Shown here piece by piece: positions 49,193-56,558 of a stretch of DNA of 64,000 nt. The DNA comes from an uncultured Acidimicrobiia bacterium (GTDB lineage: Bacteria; Actinomycetota; Acidimicrobiia; Acidimicrobiales; CAIXPF01): contig CAIXPF010000094.1 of assembly GCA_903921205.1 (NCBI GenBank), positions 1-64,000 of the forward strand, in the 5' to 3' direction. The notes under the pieces were generated by a model. It saw only the letters and a program-made list of their open reading frames with translations, was not told the origin of the DNA and searched no databases. Position 1 is the first letter of the stretch; the number at the start of each line of letters is the position of its first letter. The position numbers and the translations under genes were made by a program.

Positions 49193-50080
49193 ATGTTCAC
49201 CGTGGGGAAGCTGTTCCACCTCGCCCACCTCGTCGAGGACCTCGACGCCGTCGACCGCTGGTACGACGACGTCTTCGCCTGCAACCGGTACTACCGGCGC
49301 TTCGAGAAGGCGGCCCAGCGCGAGGCGTCGCTGCTCATCGTCGGCGACATGTGCATGGAGCCGATCCAGCCGTCGGTTGCCCCCGAGGCCGCCGGTTCGG
49401 TGCTCAACCGGTTCAAGGCGCGCTACGGCAACCGGCTGCACTCCATTGCCTGGTACGTCGACGACATCACCGCGCTGTCGGGGGCGCTCGCCGAGCGGGA
49501 CATCCGCCAGGTCGGCCTACGGGGCGAGGCGATCACCGATCCGAAGAAGGCCGTCGCGGTGTGGACCCACCCGCGGGACACCCATGCCCTTCTCGAGTTC
49601 TGCGAGCCGGGCTTCGCCGCCGACCCCCGCCTCGAGCCGGGCTGGTCGAGCCGGTTCTGGGCCGACGAGCACCCGCTGCGGATCCCCCGCACCTCCCACA
49701 TCACCGTGCTGGTCGACCACCTCGACGGGGCCGGTGCGGTCTACGGCGACGCGCTGCTCGGCCGCCTGCTGCATCAGCACACCGATGCCGACGGGACGCA
49801 GCGGGCCTTCTGGGCGGTCGGTGAGGAGACGGTGATCGAGGCGGTGGTACCGGGCCGCGCCGACAGCGCCGAGGGCCGCGACCACGCCGCCAACGGCGAG
49901 GGCGTCCACGCCATCGTCTTCGCCACCACCGACCTCGACGGCGCAGCGACGTTCCTGCGCAGCAAGGACCAGCGACTCGAACCGGCCGGGCCCGACACCG
50001 TGTTCGTCGACGGCGAGGATTCCTTCGGCCTGCGGGTCGGCTTCACCCGCGCCGCCATCCCGGGCGACACCCGCGCCTGA
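49193..50080 (+). CDS. VOC (glyoxalase/dioxygenase-fold) family protein
   Basis: This 295-aa protein has two vicinal-oxygen-chelate halves. The N-half starts GKLFHLAHLVEDLDAVDRWYDDVFACN, with a His as the likely metal ligand. The C-half starts TSHITVLVDHLDGAGAVYGDALLG, and the last half-module has HAIVFATTDLDGAATFLRSKDQRLE. Members are glyoxalases, ring-cleavage dioxygenases, methylmalonyl-CoA epimerases or resistance proteins. The exact role is unclear. A GGGGGAAGGGG stretch precedes the ATG, suggesting a leadered message. A hairpin follows the stop. Confidence 0.78.
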   Translation: MFTVGKLFHLAHLVEDLDAVDRWYDDVFACNRYYRRFEKAAQREASLLIVGDMCMEPIQPSVAPEAAGSVLNRFKARYGNRLHSIAWYVDDITALSGALAERDIRQVGLRGEAITDPKKAVAVWTHPRDTHALLEFCEPGFAADPRLEPGWSSRFWADEHPLRIPRTSHITVLVDHLDGAGAVYGDALLGRLLHQHTDADGTQRAFWAVGEETVIEAVVPGRADSAEGRDHAANGEGVHAIVFATTDLDGAATFLRSKDQRLEPAGPDTVFVDGEDSFGLRVGFTRAAIPGDTRA

Positions 50081-50086
50081 AGCGAC

Positions 50087-50116
50087 ACGGCCGGATGTCC
50101 GAGAGCACCCGGCCGT
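50087..50116. terminator. hairpin after the VOC gene
   Basis: ACGGCCGG-N14-CCGGCCGT, an 8-bp perfect stem 7 bp after the VOC stop, lies between convergent genes and may serve both. Confidence 0.45.
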
Positions 50117-50162
50117 CGGCGAGGGATGCAGAACGGGGAACGCGCGACGACCGACGAGGTCG

Positions 50163-50654
50163 TCAGCTCACGACGTGGACGATGTCCTGGACCAGCAGCA
50201 CGGCCAGCAGGCTCATGATCCCCAGCGCCACCAGCGACACCGGCCAGCGGAAGCGGTGGTCGGCCTGGAAGAACCGACGGATGGTGAACACGTCGCAGGT
50301 CATGGCGATCACCCCGATGATGATGCCGAGCACCGGCCCCACCCCGGCGGCGAAGCTGGCCATCGGCAGCACGAACGGGAAGATCACGTAGGTGAGCGTG
50401 CAGCGCAGCGCCGAGATCAGCATCGAACGCCGGAACGACTTGTACACCGCAGCGTCGGAGACGCCGGTCGGCCGTTCCTCGATGCGCAGCAGACGCCACA
50501 CCAGCTGATCGGCGCGCGACCGCTGCACGGCGGGACGGGCCCCGTGGTCGATGGGACAGCCGCCGGCGGCGGTACCGGCCGGGCCGTGGGCGACGGGGCA
50601 ACCAGAGCCTTGCGGGGGGGCAACGGTGGACGGGGAGGCCGACACGGGCTGCAT
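50163..50654 (-). CDS. membrane protein with paired CP(V/I)xHG motifs
   Basis: This 163-aa protein is of no family I recognise. The first 45 residues are soluble and contain GCPVAHG and GCPIDHG 12 residues apart; Cys-Pro with a nearby His is the pattern of heme-regulatory (CP) motifs. A charged segment (RSRADQLVWRLLRIEERPTG) and about three hydrophobic helices follow (LTYVIFPFVLPMASF, VLGIIIGVIAMTC, SLVALGIMSLLAVLLV). TAGTGT lies 7 nt before the ATG at 50654, giving that start instead of the upstream one in the track. It may be a heme-sensing or heme-binding membrane protein. Confidence 0.65.
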   Translation of the reverse strand: MQPVSASPSTVAPPQGSGCPVAHGPAGTAAGGCPIDHGARPAVQRSRADQLVWRLLRIEERPTGVSDAAVYKSFRRSMLISALRCTLTYVIFPFVLPMASFAAGVGPVLGIIIGVIAMTCDVFTIRRFFQADHRFRWPVSLVALGIMSLLAVLLVQDIVHVVS

Positions 50655-50661
50655 GGTTCCC

Positions 50662-50667
50662 ACACTA
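50662..50667 (-). promoter_or_regulatory. candidate -10 box (TAGTGT) of the CP-motif membrane protein gene
   Basis: TAGTGT reads toward the gene and ends 7 nt before the ATG at 50654. No Shine-Dalgarno sequence is present. Confidence 0.5.
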
Positions 50668-50687
50668 GGCCCCGGGCTGCGCGGACA

Positions 50688-50731
50688 CCTCGCCGCCGGA
50701 CCGTCCCGGATCCACCGAACCGCCGGCGAGG
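50688..50731 (-). terminator. possible hairpin after the histidine kinase gene
   Basis: CCTCGCCG ... CGGCGAGG (8-bp stem, loop about 28 nt with an extra 3 bp possible) begins 2 bp after the kinase stop. Confidence 0.35.
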
Positions 50732-50732
50732 G

Positions 50733-51905
50733 TCAAGGCCGATGGAGAGGGAGGCGCACCGTGACGGCGGCGCCGCCCTCGGGCCTGTTCGCGGCAACGA
50801 CCGACCCGCCGTGTGCGTGCACCACCGCTGCGACGATGGACAGACCCAGCCCGGCCGATCCGCCCTCGTCGAAGCGCCCGAAGCGGTCGAAGAGGTGCGG
50901 CAGCGCCGCAGCGTCGAAGCCGGGACCGTCGTCGAGCACCCGAAGCACCGCCTCACCGCCCTCGACCGTGGTGTGCAGACTTACCCGACCGGCCCGTCGG
51001 CAGGCGTTGCGCACCAGGTTGTCGACGGCCTGGCGCAGCAACGGGGCATCGGCGTCGACCACGACCGGCGGCCCGGGCGGGGCGTCGAGAACGACGCCGT
51101 CGCGATCGTTGGCCGCCATGACCTCCTCGCCGAGCAGATCGAGGCGCAACGGTGCTCGCTGCAGACGAAGCTGTCCCGACGCCAGCCGAGCAGCGTCCAA
51201 CAGCTGCTCGACCCCGACCGCAGCCCGTTCCGAGGCGGCGCGCACCTCCGACAAGACCCGGACGTACTCCTCGGTGCTGCGCGGCCGGGCCAGGGCCTGG
51301 CTGCTCGAGGCCCGGATGACGGCGAGCGGGGTGCGCATCTCGTGCGCCGCGTCGGCCAGCAGCGCCTCCTGGCGGGCGACGCGCCGGTCGGCACCGGCGG
51401 TGAGCCGACGGCGGGCGAGCTCGGCCGCGACCGTGCCCACCGCCAGGGCCACGACGGCACCCGCTACCACCGCGAGGTGGCCGCGCCGCCGCTCCCCCGC
51501 CGGGCGGTCGAGATCGACCAGGGTGACGAGGGCCTCCCCCGTTGCCCACGGCCGCCCGAACGCCGCGAAGGCGCGGCCGTTCTCGCTGAAGTCACGCCGG
51601 GTGGGGTACTGCACCGCCTCCTGCAGCAGACCGTTCCAGGGAGGCTCCACATCGGAGACCCCCAACGCCTCGAGCGGACCGCGACCATCGGTGCGCCACG
51701 TCCCGTCCACGGCCCGACCGGCGCCGGTGCCGACCAGGCGCATGGCGTTGTCGAGCTGCTCGTCGGCACGGGCACGCAGGGACCGCTCGGCTGCGGTGTC
51801 GACGGCGTGCCACGCCATCGCCGACACCAGCAGGACCGGCACCGCCACCAGCGCAGCACCGCGGGCCCATCGGCGCCTGCGTACACCGCCCGCAGCGGGG
51901 CTCAT
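50733..51905 (-). CDS. sensor histidine kinase
   Basis: This 390-aa inner-membrane kinase has a first hydrophobic helix (GAALVAVPVLLVSAMAW), an extracytoplasmic sensor region of about 110 residues, a second helix (LAVVAGAVVALAVGTVAAELA), then the dimerisation box LLADAAHEMRTPLAVIRASSS with the phospho-accepting His. The ATPase region has an N-box (DNLVRNACRR), DDGPGFD and GSAGLGLSIVAAVVHAHGG. The ATG overlaps the regulator stop (ATGA), so the two are coupled. The signal is unknown. Confidence 0.92.
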   Translation of the reverse strand: MSPAAGGVRRRRWARGAALVAVPVLLVSAMAWHAVDTAAERSLRARADEQLDNAMRLVGTGAGRAVDGTWRTDGRGPLEALGVSDVEPPWNGLLQEAVQYPTRRDFSENGRAFAAFGRPWATGEALVTLVDLDRPAGERRRGHLAVVAGAVVALAVGTVAAELARRRLTAGADRRVARQEALLADAAHEMRTPLAVIRASSSQALARPRSTEEYVRVLSEVRAASERAAVGVEQLLDAARLASGQLRLQRAPLRLDLLGEEVMAANDRDGVVLDAPPGPPVVVDADAPLLRQAVDNLVRNACRRAGRVSLHTTVEGGEAVLRVLDDGPGFDAAALPHLFDRFGRFDEGGSAGLGLSIVAAVVHAHGGSVVAANRPEGGAAVTVRLPLHRP

Positions 51906-52576
51906 CGGGTCGGCCCGATCCGGAAACCGACCCCGCGCACCGTCTCGACCGGGTTCTGCAACCCGGTGACGTCGAGCTTGCGACGCAGGTTGGCCACGTG
52001 GGCATCGACCACGTTCGAGCCGCCCTCGTAGTGAGCGTCCCAGACATGCTCCAGCAGCTCGGACCGGCTCACCACCCGTCCGGCGTGGGTCAGCAGGTAC
52101 TGCAGGAGGGCGAACTCCCGTGGGGTGAGCGGGATCACCACCGCCCCCCGCCAGACCGTGCGGGTCGCGGGGTCGAGCCGCAGGTCACCCGCTTCGAGCA
52201 CCGGGCCGACGACCGACCGGGGCCGGCGCAGCACCGCCCGCAGCCGGGCCGCCAGCTCGGGATGGTCGAACGGCTTGACCAGGTAGTCGTCGGCACCGCC
52301 GTCGAGGCCGGCCACCTTGTCCGACAGGGTGCTCCGGGCGGTCAGGATCAGCACGGCGGTGGGCAGGCCCCGGTCCCGGACCTGGCGGCTCAGAACCGAC
52401 CCGTCGCCGTCGGGCAGGCCCAGGTCGAGAACCACGGCGTCGTACTCGTGCACCGCCAGGTGCAGGTCGGCATCGGCCACGGTGGTGACGAGATCGGTGG
52501 CGTAGCCCTCCTCGCGCAGGCCACGGGCCAGAACCGGGCCCAGGTGGGGATCGTCCTCGACCAGCAGCACCCGCAT
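51902..52576 (-). CDS. OmpR/PhoB-family response regulator
   Basis: The 224-aa protein has a receiver domain (MRVLLVEDDPHLGPVL, phospho-accepting Asp in AVVLDLGLPDGDG, Lys in YLVKPFDHPEL) and a C-terminal winged helix (LTPREFALLQYLLTHAGRVVSRSELLEHVWDAHYEGGSNVVDAHVANLRRKL). It partners the kinase at 50733. The start is the ATG at 52576; the longer track start adds a region without homology. Targets cannot be assigned; the beta-helix and multicopper oxidase genes lie directly upstream. Confidence 0.93.
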   Translation of the reverse strand: MRVLLVEDDPHLGPVLARGLREEGYATDLVTTVADADLHLAVHEYDAVVLDLGLPDGDGSVLSRQVRDRGLPTAVLILTARSTLSDKVAGLDGGADDYLVKPFDHPELAARLRAVLRRPRSVVGPVLEAGDLRLDPATRTVWRGAVVIPLTPREFALLQYLLTHAGRVVSRSELLEHVWDAHYEGGSNVVDAHVANLRRKLDVTGLQNPVETVRGVGFRIGPTR

Positions 52577-52643
52577 CGGAACCGATTCTGCTCGATCGTC
52601 GCCGACGGTAGGGTCCAAGCGCCCCGGCCCGAACGAGCCGCAG

Positions 52644-52660
52644 GGGACGGTCATCGTCCC
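52644..52660 (-). terminator. small hairpin after the beta-helix gene
   Basis: GGGACG-GTCAT-CGTCCC, a perfect 6-bp stem with a 5-nt loop, lies 17 bp after the beta-helix stop and before the response-regulator gene. Confidence 0.45.
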
Positions 52661-52676
52661 GACCCGCCGGGCCGAC

Positions 52677-54215
52677 TCATCGGAAGCGGTTGTCCCGCAG
52701 CAACTGGGCGGCGTTGCAGGTGGGGTTCGACGGGGCACACCCGGTGTCGGCATCGCCGACCCCGAGCGGGGTGTCGACCCCGTTGCGGATCGTGTTGTCG
52801 CGGATCACCAGCGCCGTGTCGGCGTACGCCGGGCTGGGGTTGGCGGGCGTGCCGGGCTGCGGGGCGGTCCACGGGCCGGGCACGAAGAAGTGCTGCCACC
52901 GGCTGTTCACACCGGTCGAGTTGTCGATGGTGTTGCCCTCGATCCGGACGTCGAGGTTCGGGATGCGCACGAAGTTGGTGCCGTCGTCCCGGGCGGTGGT
53001 CCCCCAACCGCCGGCGTCGAGACGGGCCCGGCACGCCGCAGTGTCGCCGTCGCAGCCACGGCCGCCGAAGGTCACCTCGACGAGATGGCTACGCGCCCCG
53101 ACCCGTTCGAGCAGGTTGGCGGTCATGAGGATGTCGCGACCGCCGTTGACCCCGAGGCCGGCGCCGAAGGTGTCGTGGATGCGGTTGCCCCGCACCACCA
53201 CGTGTTCGGCCTCGTAGGTGAGGTGCGGGACCATGAGGAACTCGAGTCCGGTGCCCTGACCGGCGGTGAAGCCCCCGGTCCCGCAGCCGAAGATCTCGTT
53301 GTCCTCGACGATGATGTCGGCCGAGCCGCCCTTGACGTAGACGCACCAGTCGTCGGCGTCGTGGATCCGGTTCCGGCTGATGCGTCCTCCGTGCACGGCC
53401 ACGAAGTCGATGGCATTGTCCCATGCGCCGCCGATGTCGCTGTCCTCGACCACCACGTCGGTCGACTGGTTGACCTTCAGGGTCTCGTGCGCAGCCCGGT
53501 TCCCGCCGTCGAGGACCACCCGGCGCAGGGTCAGACGGTCGCAGCGCTCGCAGTGGAAGGCGTCGCCGCCGGCAGCGATGCGCACACCCTCGACCAGCAG
53601 CGAGCGGACATCGAATACGTTGAGATCACCGAGCAGCACCGCAGTGCCCGGGCCGTCCGCGGCCACCAGTTCGATCGGGGCTGCCGGCGTGCCCCAGCGC
53701 GACTCCCAGTAGTTGGGCAGCGTGTCACGTCCGTAGGTCCCGGCTGCGATGTTGACCCGGACCCCGGCGGTCAGGACCGTACTCATCGGTATCCGTCGCC
53801 AGGCCTCGGCCACCGTTCGCAATGCGGCCTGGCGCGACGCCCCGGTGGCGGCATCGTTGCCGTTGGGCGCGACCCACAGCATCCGCATACCCGACGGTGT
53901 GGTGGTCGTGGTCGACGACGTGGTGGTCGTGGTCGTTGCGACCGGCCGGGTCGTGGTCGTTGCGACCGGCCGGGTCGTGGTCGTTGCGACCGGCCGGGTC
54001 GTGGTCGATCGCGGCCGGGCCGTGGTCGTGGTCCTCGGCCGGGCAATGGTCGTGGTGGTCCGGTGCTGTGCCCGGGCATGGTTGTGGCGGGTCACCGCGC
54101 CGGTCTCCGAGGCGCCCGCAGGCGGGAAGGCCACCAGCACGGCCAGCACCGCGCCGGTCACCGCCGCCACGCCCCAACGGAGCTTTCGAAGTGATCGTCG
54201 ACCGGGTTCACGCAT
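52677..54215 (-). CDS. secreted right-handed parallel beta-helix protein with a Thr-rich linker
   Basis: This 512-aa exported protein has a basic N-terminus and hydrophobic stretch (WGVAAVTGAVLAVLVAFPPAGASE), ending in a likely signal-peptidase site. A linker of Thr runs and RPVATTTT repeats precedes the domain starting MLWVAPNGNDAATGASRQAALRTVAEAW. The rest shows regular strand/turn repeats (VVEDSDIGGAWDNAIDFVAVHGGRISRNRIHDADDW). This pattern is shared by polysaccharide lyases and chondroitinase B-like proteins. Paired cysteines near the end suggest disulfides. It may bind or cleave an extracellular polysaccharide. Confidence 0.83.
   Translation of the reverse strand: MREPGRRSLRKLRWGVAAVTGAVLAVLVAFPPAGASETGAVTRHNHARAQHRTTTTIARPRTTTTARPRSTTTRPVATTTTRPVATTTTRPVATTTTTTSSTTTTTPSGMRMLWVAPNGNDAATGASRQAALRTVAEAWRRIPMSTVLTAGVRVNIAAGTYGRDTLPNYWESRWGTPAAPIELVAADGPGTAVLLGDLNVFDVRSLLVEGVRIAAGGDAFHCERCDRLTLRRVVLDGGNRAAHETLKVNQSTDVVVEDSDIGGAWDNAIDFVAVHGGRISRNRIHDADDWCVYVKGGSADIIVEDNEIFGCGTGGFTAGQGTGLEFLMVPHLTYEAEHVVVRGNRIHDTFGAGLGVNGGRDILMTANLLERVGARSHLVEVTFGGRGCDGDTAACRARLDAGGWGTTARDDGTNFVRIPNLDVRIEGNTIDNSTGVNSRWQHFFVPGPWTAPQPGTPANPSPAYADTALVIRDNTIRNGVDTPLGVGDADTGCAPSNPTCNAAQLLRDNRFR
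53929..54000. repeat. three perfect 24-bp units coding RPVATTTT
   Basis: GTGGTCGTTGCGACCGGCCGGGTC occurs three times without mismatch. On the coding (minus) strand it encodes three RPVATTTT units of the secreted protein linker, so copy number changes alter linker length in frame. Confidence 0.92.
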
Positions 54216-54314
54216 GGCGCGATCCAACCACAGCCATGCTCAAGGTGTCGTGAGGCCGGCCTTCACAGATCCTTCACGGTTCGTTGCGGACGCGCCGTCC
54301 TGCGTCGGCGTGCG

Positions 54315-55865
54315 TCAACTCCGGTGACCCATCGTCGCCATCGTGCTCACCGGGCTCGAAGGGTCCGGCTTGCCATCCGCCGTCACGTCGACGATGGCCA
54401 TCATGCCGCCGTCCTCGTGGGCGAGGATGTGGCAGTGGAAGACGAATGACCCGGTGAAGGTCTCGAACCGCATCCGGATCACCACCTGGCCGTGCGCCGG
54501 CACCTTGACGATGTCCTGCAGGCTCACCGCGTCGTAACGCTTGCCCTTGACCGACATCACCTGGAAGTCGTTGACGTGGATGTGGAACGGATGGTCCTCG
54601 GCGGTGACGTTCCTGATGGTCCACTCCTCGGTGGTCCCGAGCTGAGGGGTGAACAGCACGGTTCCGTCGAACTGCTTGCCGTTCACGAAGAACTTGCCGG
54701 CCTCGTTGTCCTCGCTGAGCCACACGAGACGGCGCTTGGCGATCACGTCGTGCTCGTAGCCCGGCAGCGGCGCCATCGTGGTCGGTTGCGGGGGCGTCGC
54801 CACCGGATCGCCGGCCACGTTGATCGTCATCAGCACCCGCTCGGGGTACTTGTCGCCGGCCGGGCCCTGGTCGTACGGGAGGGTCCGCAGCTTGTAGGAA
54901 CCCGCCTTCGGCAGCGCGACCAGTACGTCGAACCGCTTGCCGGGCGGCAGCAGCAGCTCGTCCTTCTTCTCGACGCGACCCACCGGGTTGGCGTCCTCGG
55001 CGATGACCGAGAACGCGGCGCCGTCGAGGTGGAGCCGGTACCAGATGTCGGCACTGAAGTTCGCGAGGCGGAGCAGCTGGGTCTGACCGGGCCGGGAGGT
55101 GAGCACCGGGTTGACCATGCCGTTCACCGTCCTGGTGGTCGGCGCCGCTGAGTCGATGTTCTCCGTGACGATCTCGCCGTCGGCGGTGAGCTGGTAGTCG
55201 TGCAGGGCGACGAGGTGCTCGGACAGCCCCGCCTGCAGCTCGGTGGGAAGCAGATCGGTCAACCCGTCGATGATCAGCGTCCCGAACAGCCCGGCCATCA
55301 CCTGCGCCTCGGTGAGCCCGTGCAGGTGGGCGTGGTACCAGTACGTTCCCGGTGCCTGGGTGGTCGGGATGTTCACCACCACGGGGCTGGTGCTGCCCGG
55401 TTCCATGGTCCGCAGCACGTTGTCCGAGATGCCGATCGGCGACACGTGCAGCCCGTGCTCGTGGATGTTCGTCGGCTCGCCGAGGTTGTTGACGACGCTG
55501 AAGGTCAGGGTGTCACCGGGGTCGATGACCAGGGTGGGTCCCATGAACTGCCCGTTCATGGTCATGCCCTTCACCGTGTGGCCGGCGACCTGGTACTCAC
55601 CGTTGTCGAGGTTCAGGGTCAGGGCCAGTGTGCCGTTGCGGCTGCGGAGGACCTCCGGCTCGGTCAACGGCAGGCCCTGGACCGTCGGAAAGGTCGCGGC
55701 GACTGCGGCGCCGCCCTCGGGGGTCGTGGACCGTGGCGGCACGGCGCTGACGACGGCCGCATCCGCAACGTCCGACGAGTCCCCTTCGGCGCAACCTGCC
55801 AGGCCGACCACGCCGATCAGCGCGAGCAGGACGGTGGCGAGCGTTGCTCGACGCGGCACCTGCAT
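54315..55865 (-). CDS. multicopper oxidase lipoprotein
   Basis: The 516-aa exported protein starts with a lipoprotein signal (LLALIGVVGLAGC, lipobox LAGC). Copper ligands appear as IHEHGLH and YWYHAHLHG in the N-terminal cupredoxin domain. The C-terminal sites are HPFHIHVNDFQVM and FHCHILAHEDGGMM, the last supplying type 1 His-Cys-His-Met ligands. It is similar to three-domain CueO/FtsP/bilirubin-oxidase-like enzymes that oxidise Cu(I), Fe(II) or phenols at the cell surface. GGGGGTGGG precedes the ATG, and TAGGCT lies about 40 nt upstream. It follows the small secreted protein gene on the same strand. Confidence 0.92.
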   Translation of the reverse strand: MQVPRRATLATVLLALIGVVGLAGCAEGDSSDVADAAVVSAVPPRSTTPEGGAAVAATFPTVQGLPLTEPEVLRSRNGTLALTLNLDNGEYQVAGHTVKGMTMNGQFMGPTLVIDPGDTLTFSVVNNLGEPTNIHEHGLHVSPIGISDNVLRTMEPGSTSPVVVNIPTTQAPGTYWYHAHLHGLTEAQVMAGLFGTLIIDGLTDLLPTELQAGLSEHLVALHDYQLTADGEIVTENIDSAAPTTRTVNGMVNPVLTSRPGQTQLLRLANFSADIWYRLHLDGAAFSVIAEDANPVGRVEKKDELLLPPGKRFDVLVALPKAGSYKLRTLPYDQGPAGDKYPERVLMTINVAGDPVATPPQPTTMAPLPGYEHDVIAKRRLVWLSEDNEAGKFFVNGKQFDGTVLFTPQLGTTEEWTIRNVTAEDHPFHIHVNDFQVMSVKGKRYDAVSLQDIVKVPAHGQVVIRMRFETFTGSFVFHCHILAHEDGGMMAIVDVTADGKPDPSSPVSTMATMGHRS

Positions 55866-56065
55866 GTACCCACCCCCGGTCCGCTTCGGCAGAAAGCCCG
55901 TTGGCAGAGCCTACCGTCACGTCCGGGGACCGGCCCGGGAGCGTCCGCCGGGCGAACCGGCGAGGCGGGGCGACCCGCACGAGCGACACGACGACCGTGC
56001 GTCGATGTCGCGGCACGGGGCACCCCGCCGGCAACCCGATCCGCCATCTGGGGCGGCGTTCGGCC

Positions 56066-56323
56066 TCAGGCCAGCTTGTGACCCTTCAGCGCCGACGGGG
56101 CGATGATCTTCACCGCACCACCGGCGGTCACGCAGGCGGCTGCGTCTTCATAGGCGAGACCCGTCCCGATCAAGCCGTCACCGACATGGTTGGTGTTGTC
56201 GAAGTGACAGATCGTCACCTTGGCCGGCGCCTTCGAGGCCGCGAACGCCGGCGCCGCCACCGCCAGCACACCGCCGGTGGCAACCACCGCAACCGCCATG
56301 ACCTTGATCCGCTTGAACGACAT
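56066..56323 (-). CDS. small exported protein with VTICH motif
   Basis: This 85-aa protein has a signal peptide (VMAVAVVATGGVLAVAAPAFAASK, likely cleavage after AFA). The mature part of about 57 residues contains KVTICHFDNTNH, a short motif shared by unrelated bacterial surface proteins, and one further Cys (DAAACVTAGG), which could form a disulfide. I do not know a function. GGAGGAG lies 5 nt before the ATG at 56323. It is divergent from the asparagine synthetase gene and is transcribed toward the multicopper oxidase, 200 bp away. Confidence 0.7.
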   Translation of the reverse strand: MSFKRIKVMAVAVVATGGVLAVAAPAFAASKAPAKVTICHFDNTNHVGDGLIGTGLAYEDAAACVTAGGAVKIIAPSALKGHKLA

Positions 56324-56544
56324 GGAACTCCTCCACCGTGCACCCGTACCGGAGCCACCGGCACGTCGATCCGGACCTCCCGGAGGATGACCACGGTGTC
56401 ACGGTCCGAACTGCCCGTCACGGGTCGAACGACCCGATTCGCCGCGGACCTGTCACCGAGGCGCGGTGACCACCCGGACGGTTCCGACCGGTGGCCGGGT
56501 TCCGGAACCCGTTTCCGACCGGTCGCATCGGCGACGGCCGGCGA

Positions 56545-56550
56545 TACCGT
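56545..56550 (+). promoter_or_regulatory. candidate -10 box (TACCGT) of asnB
   Basis: TACCGT ends 8 nt before the ATG at 56559. No Shine-Dalgarno sequence is seen. Confidence 0.4.
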
Positions 56551-56558
56551 GGGCGGCC

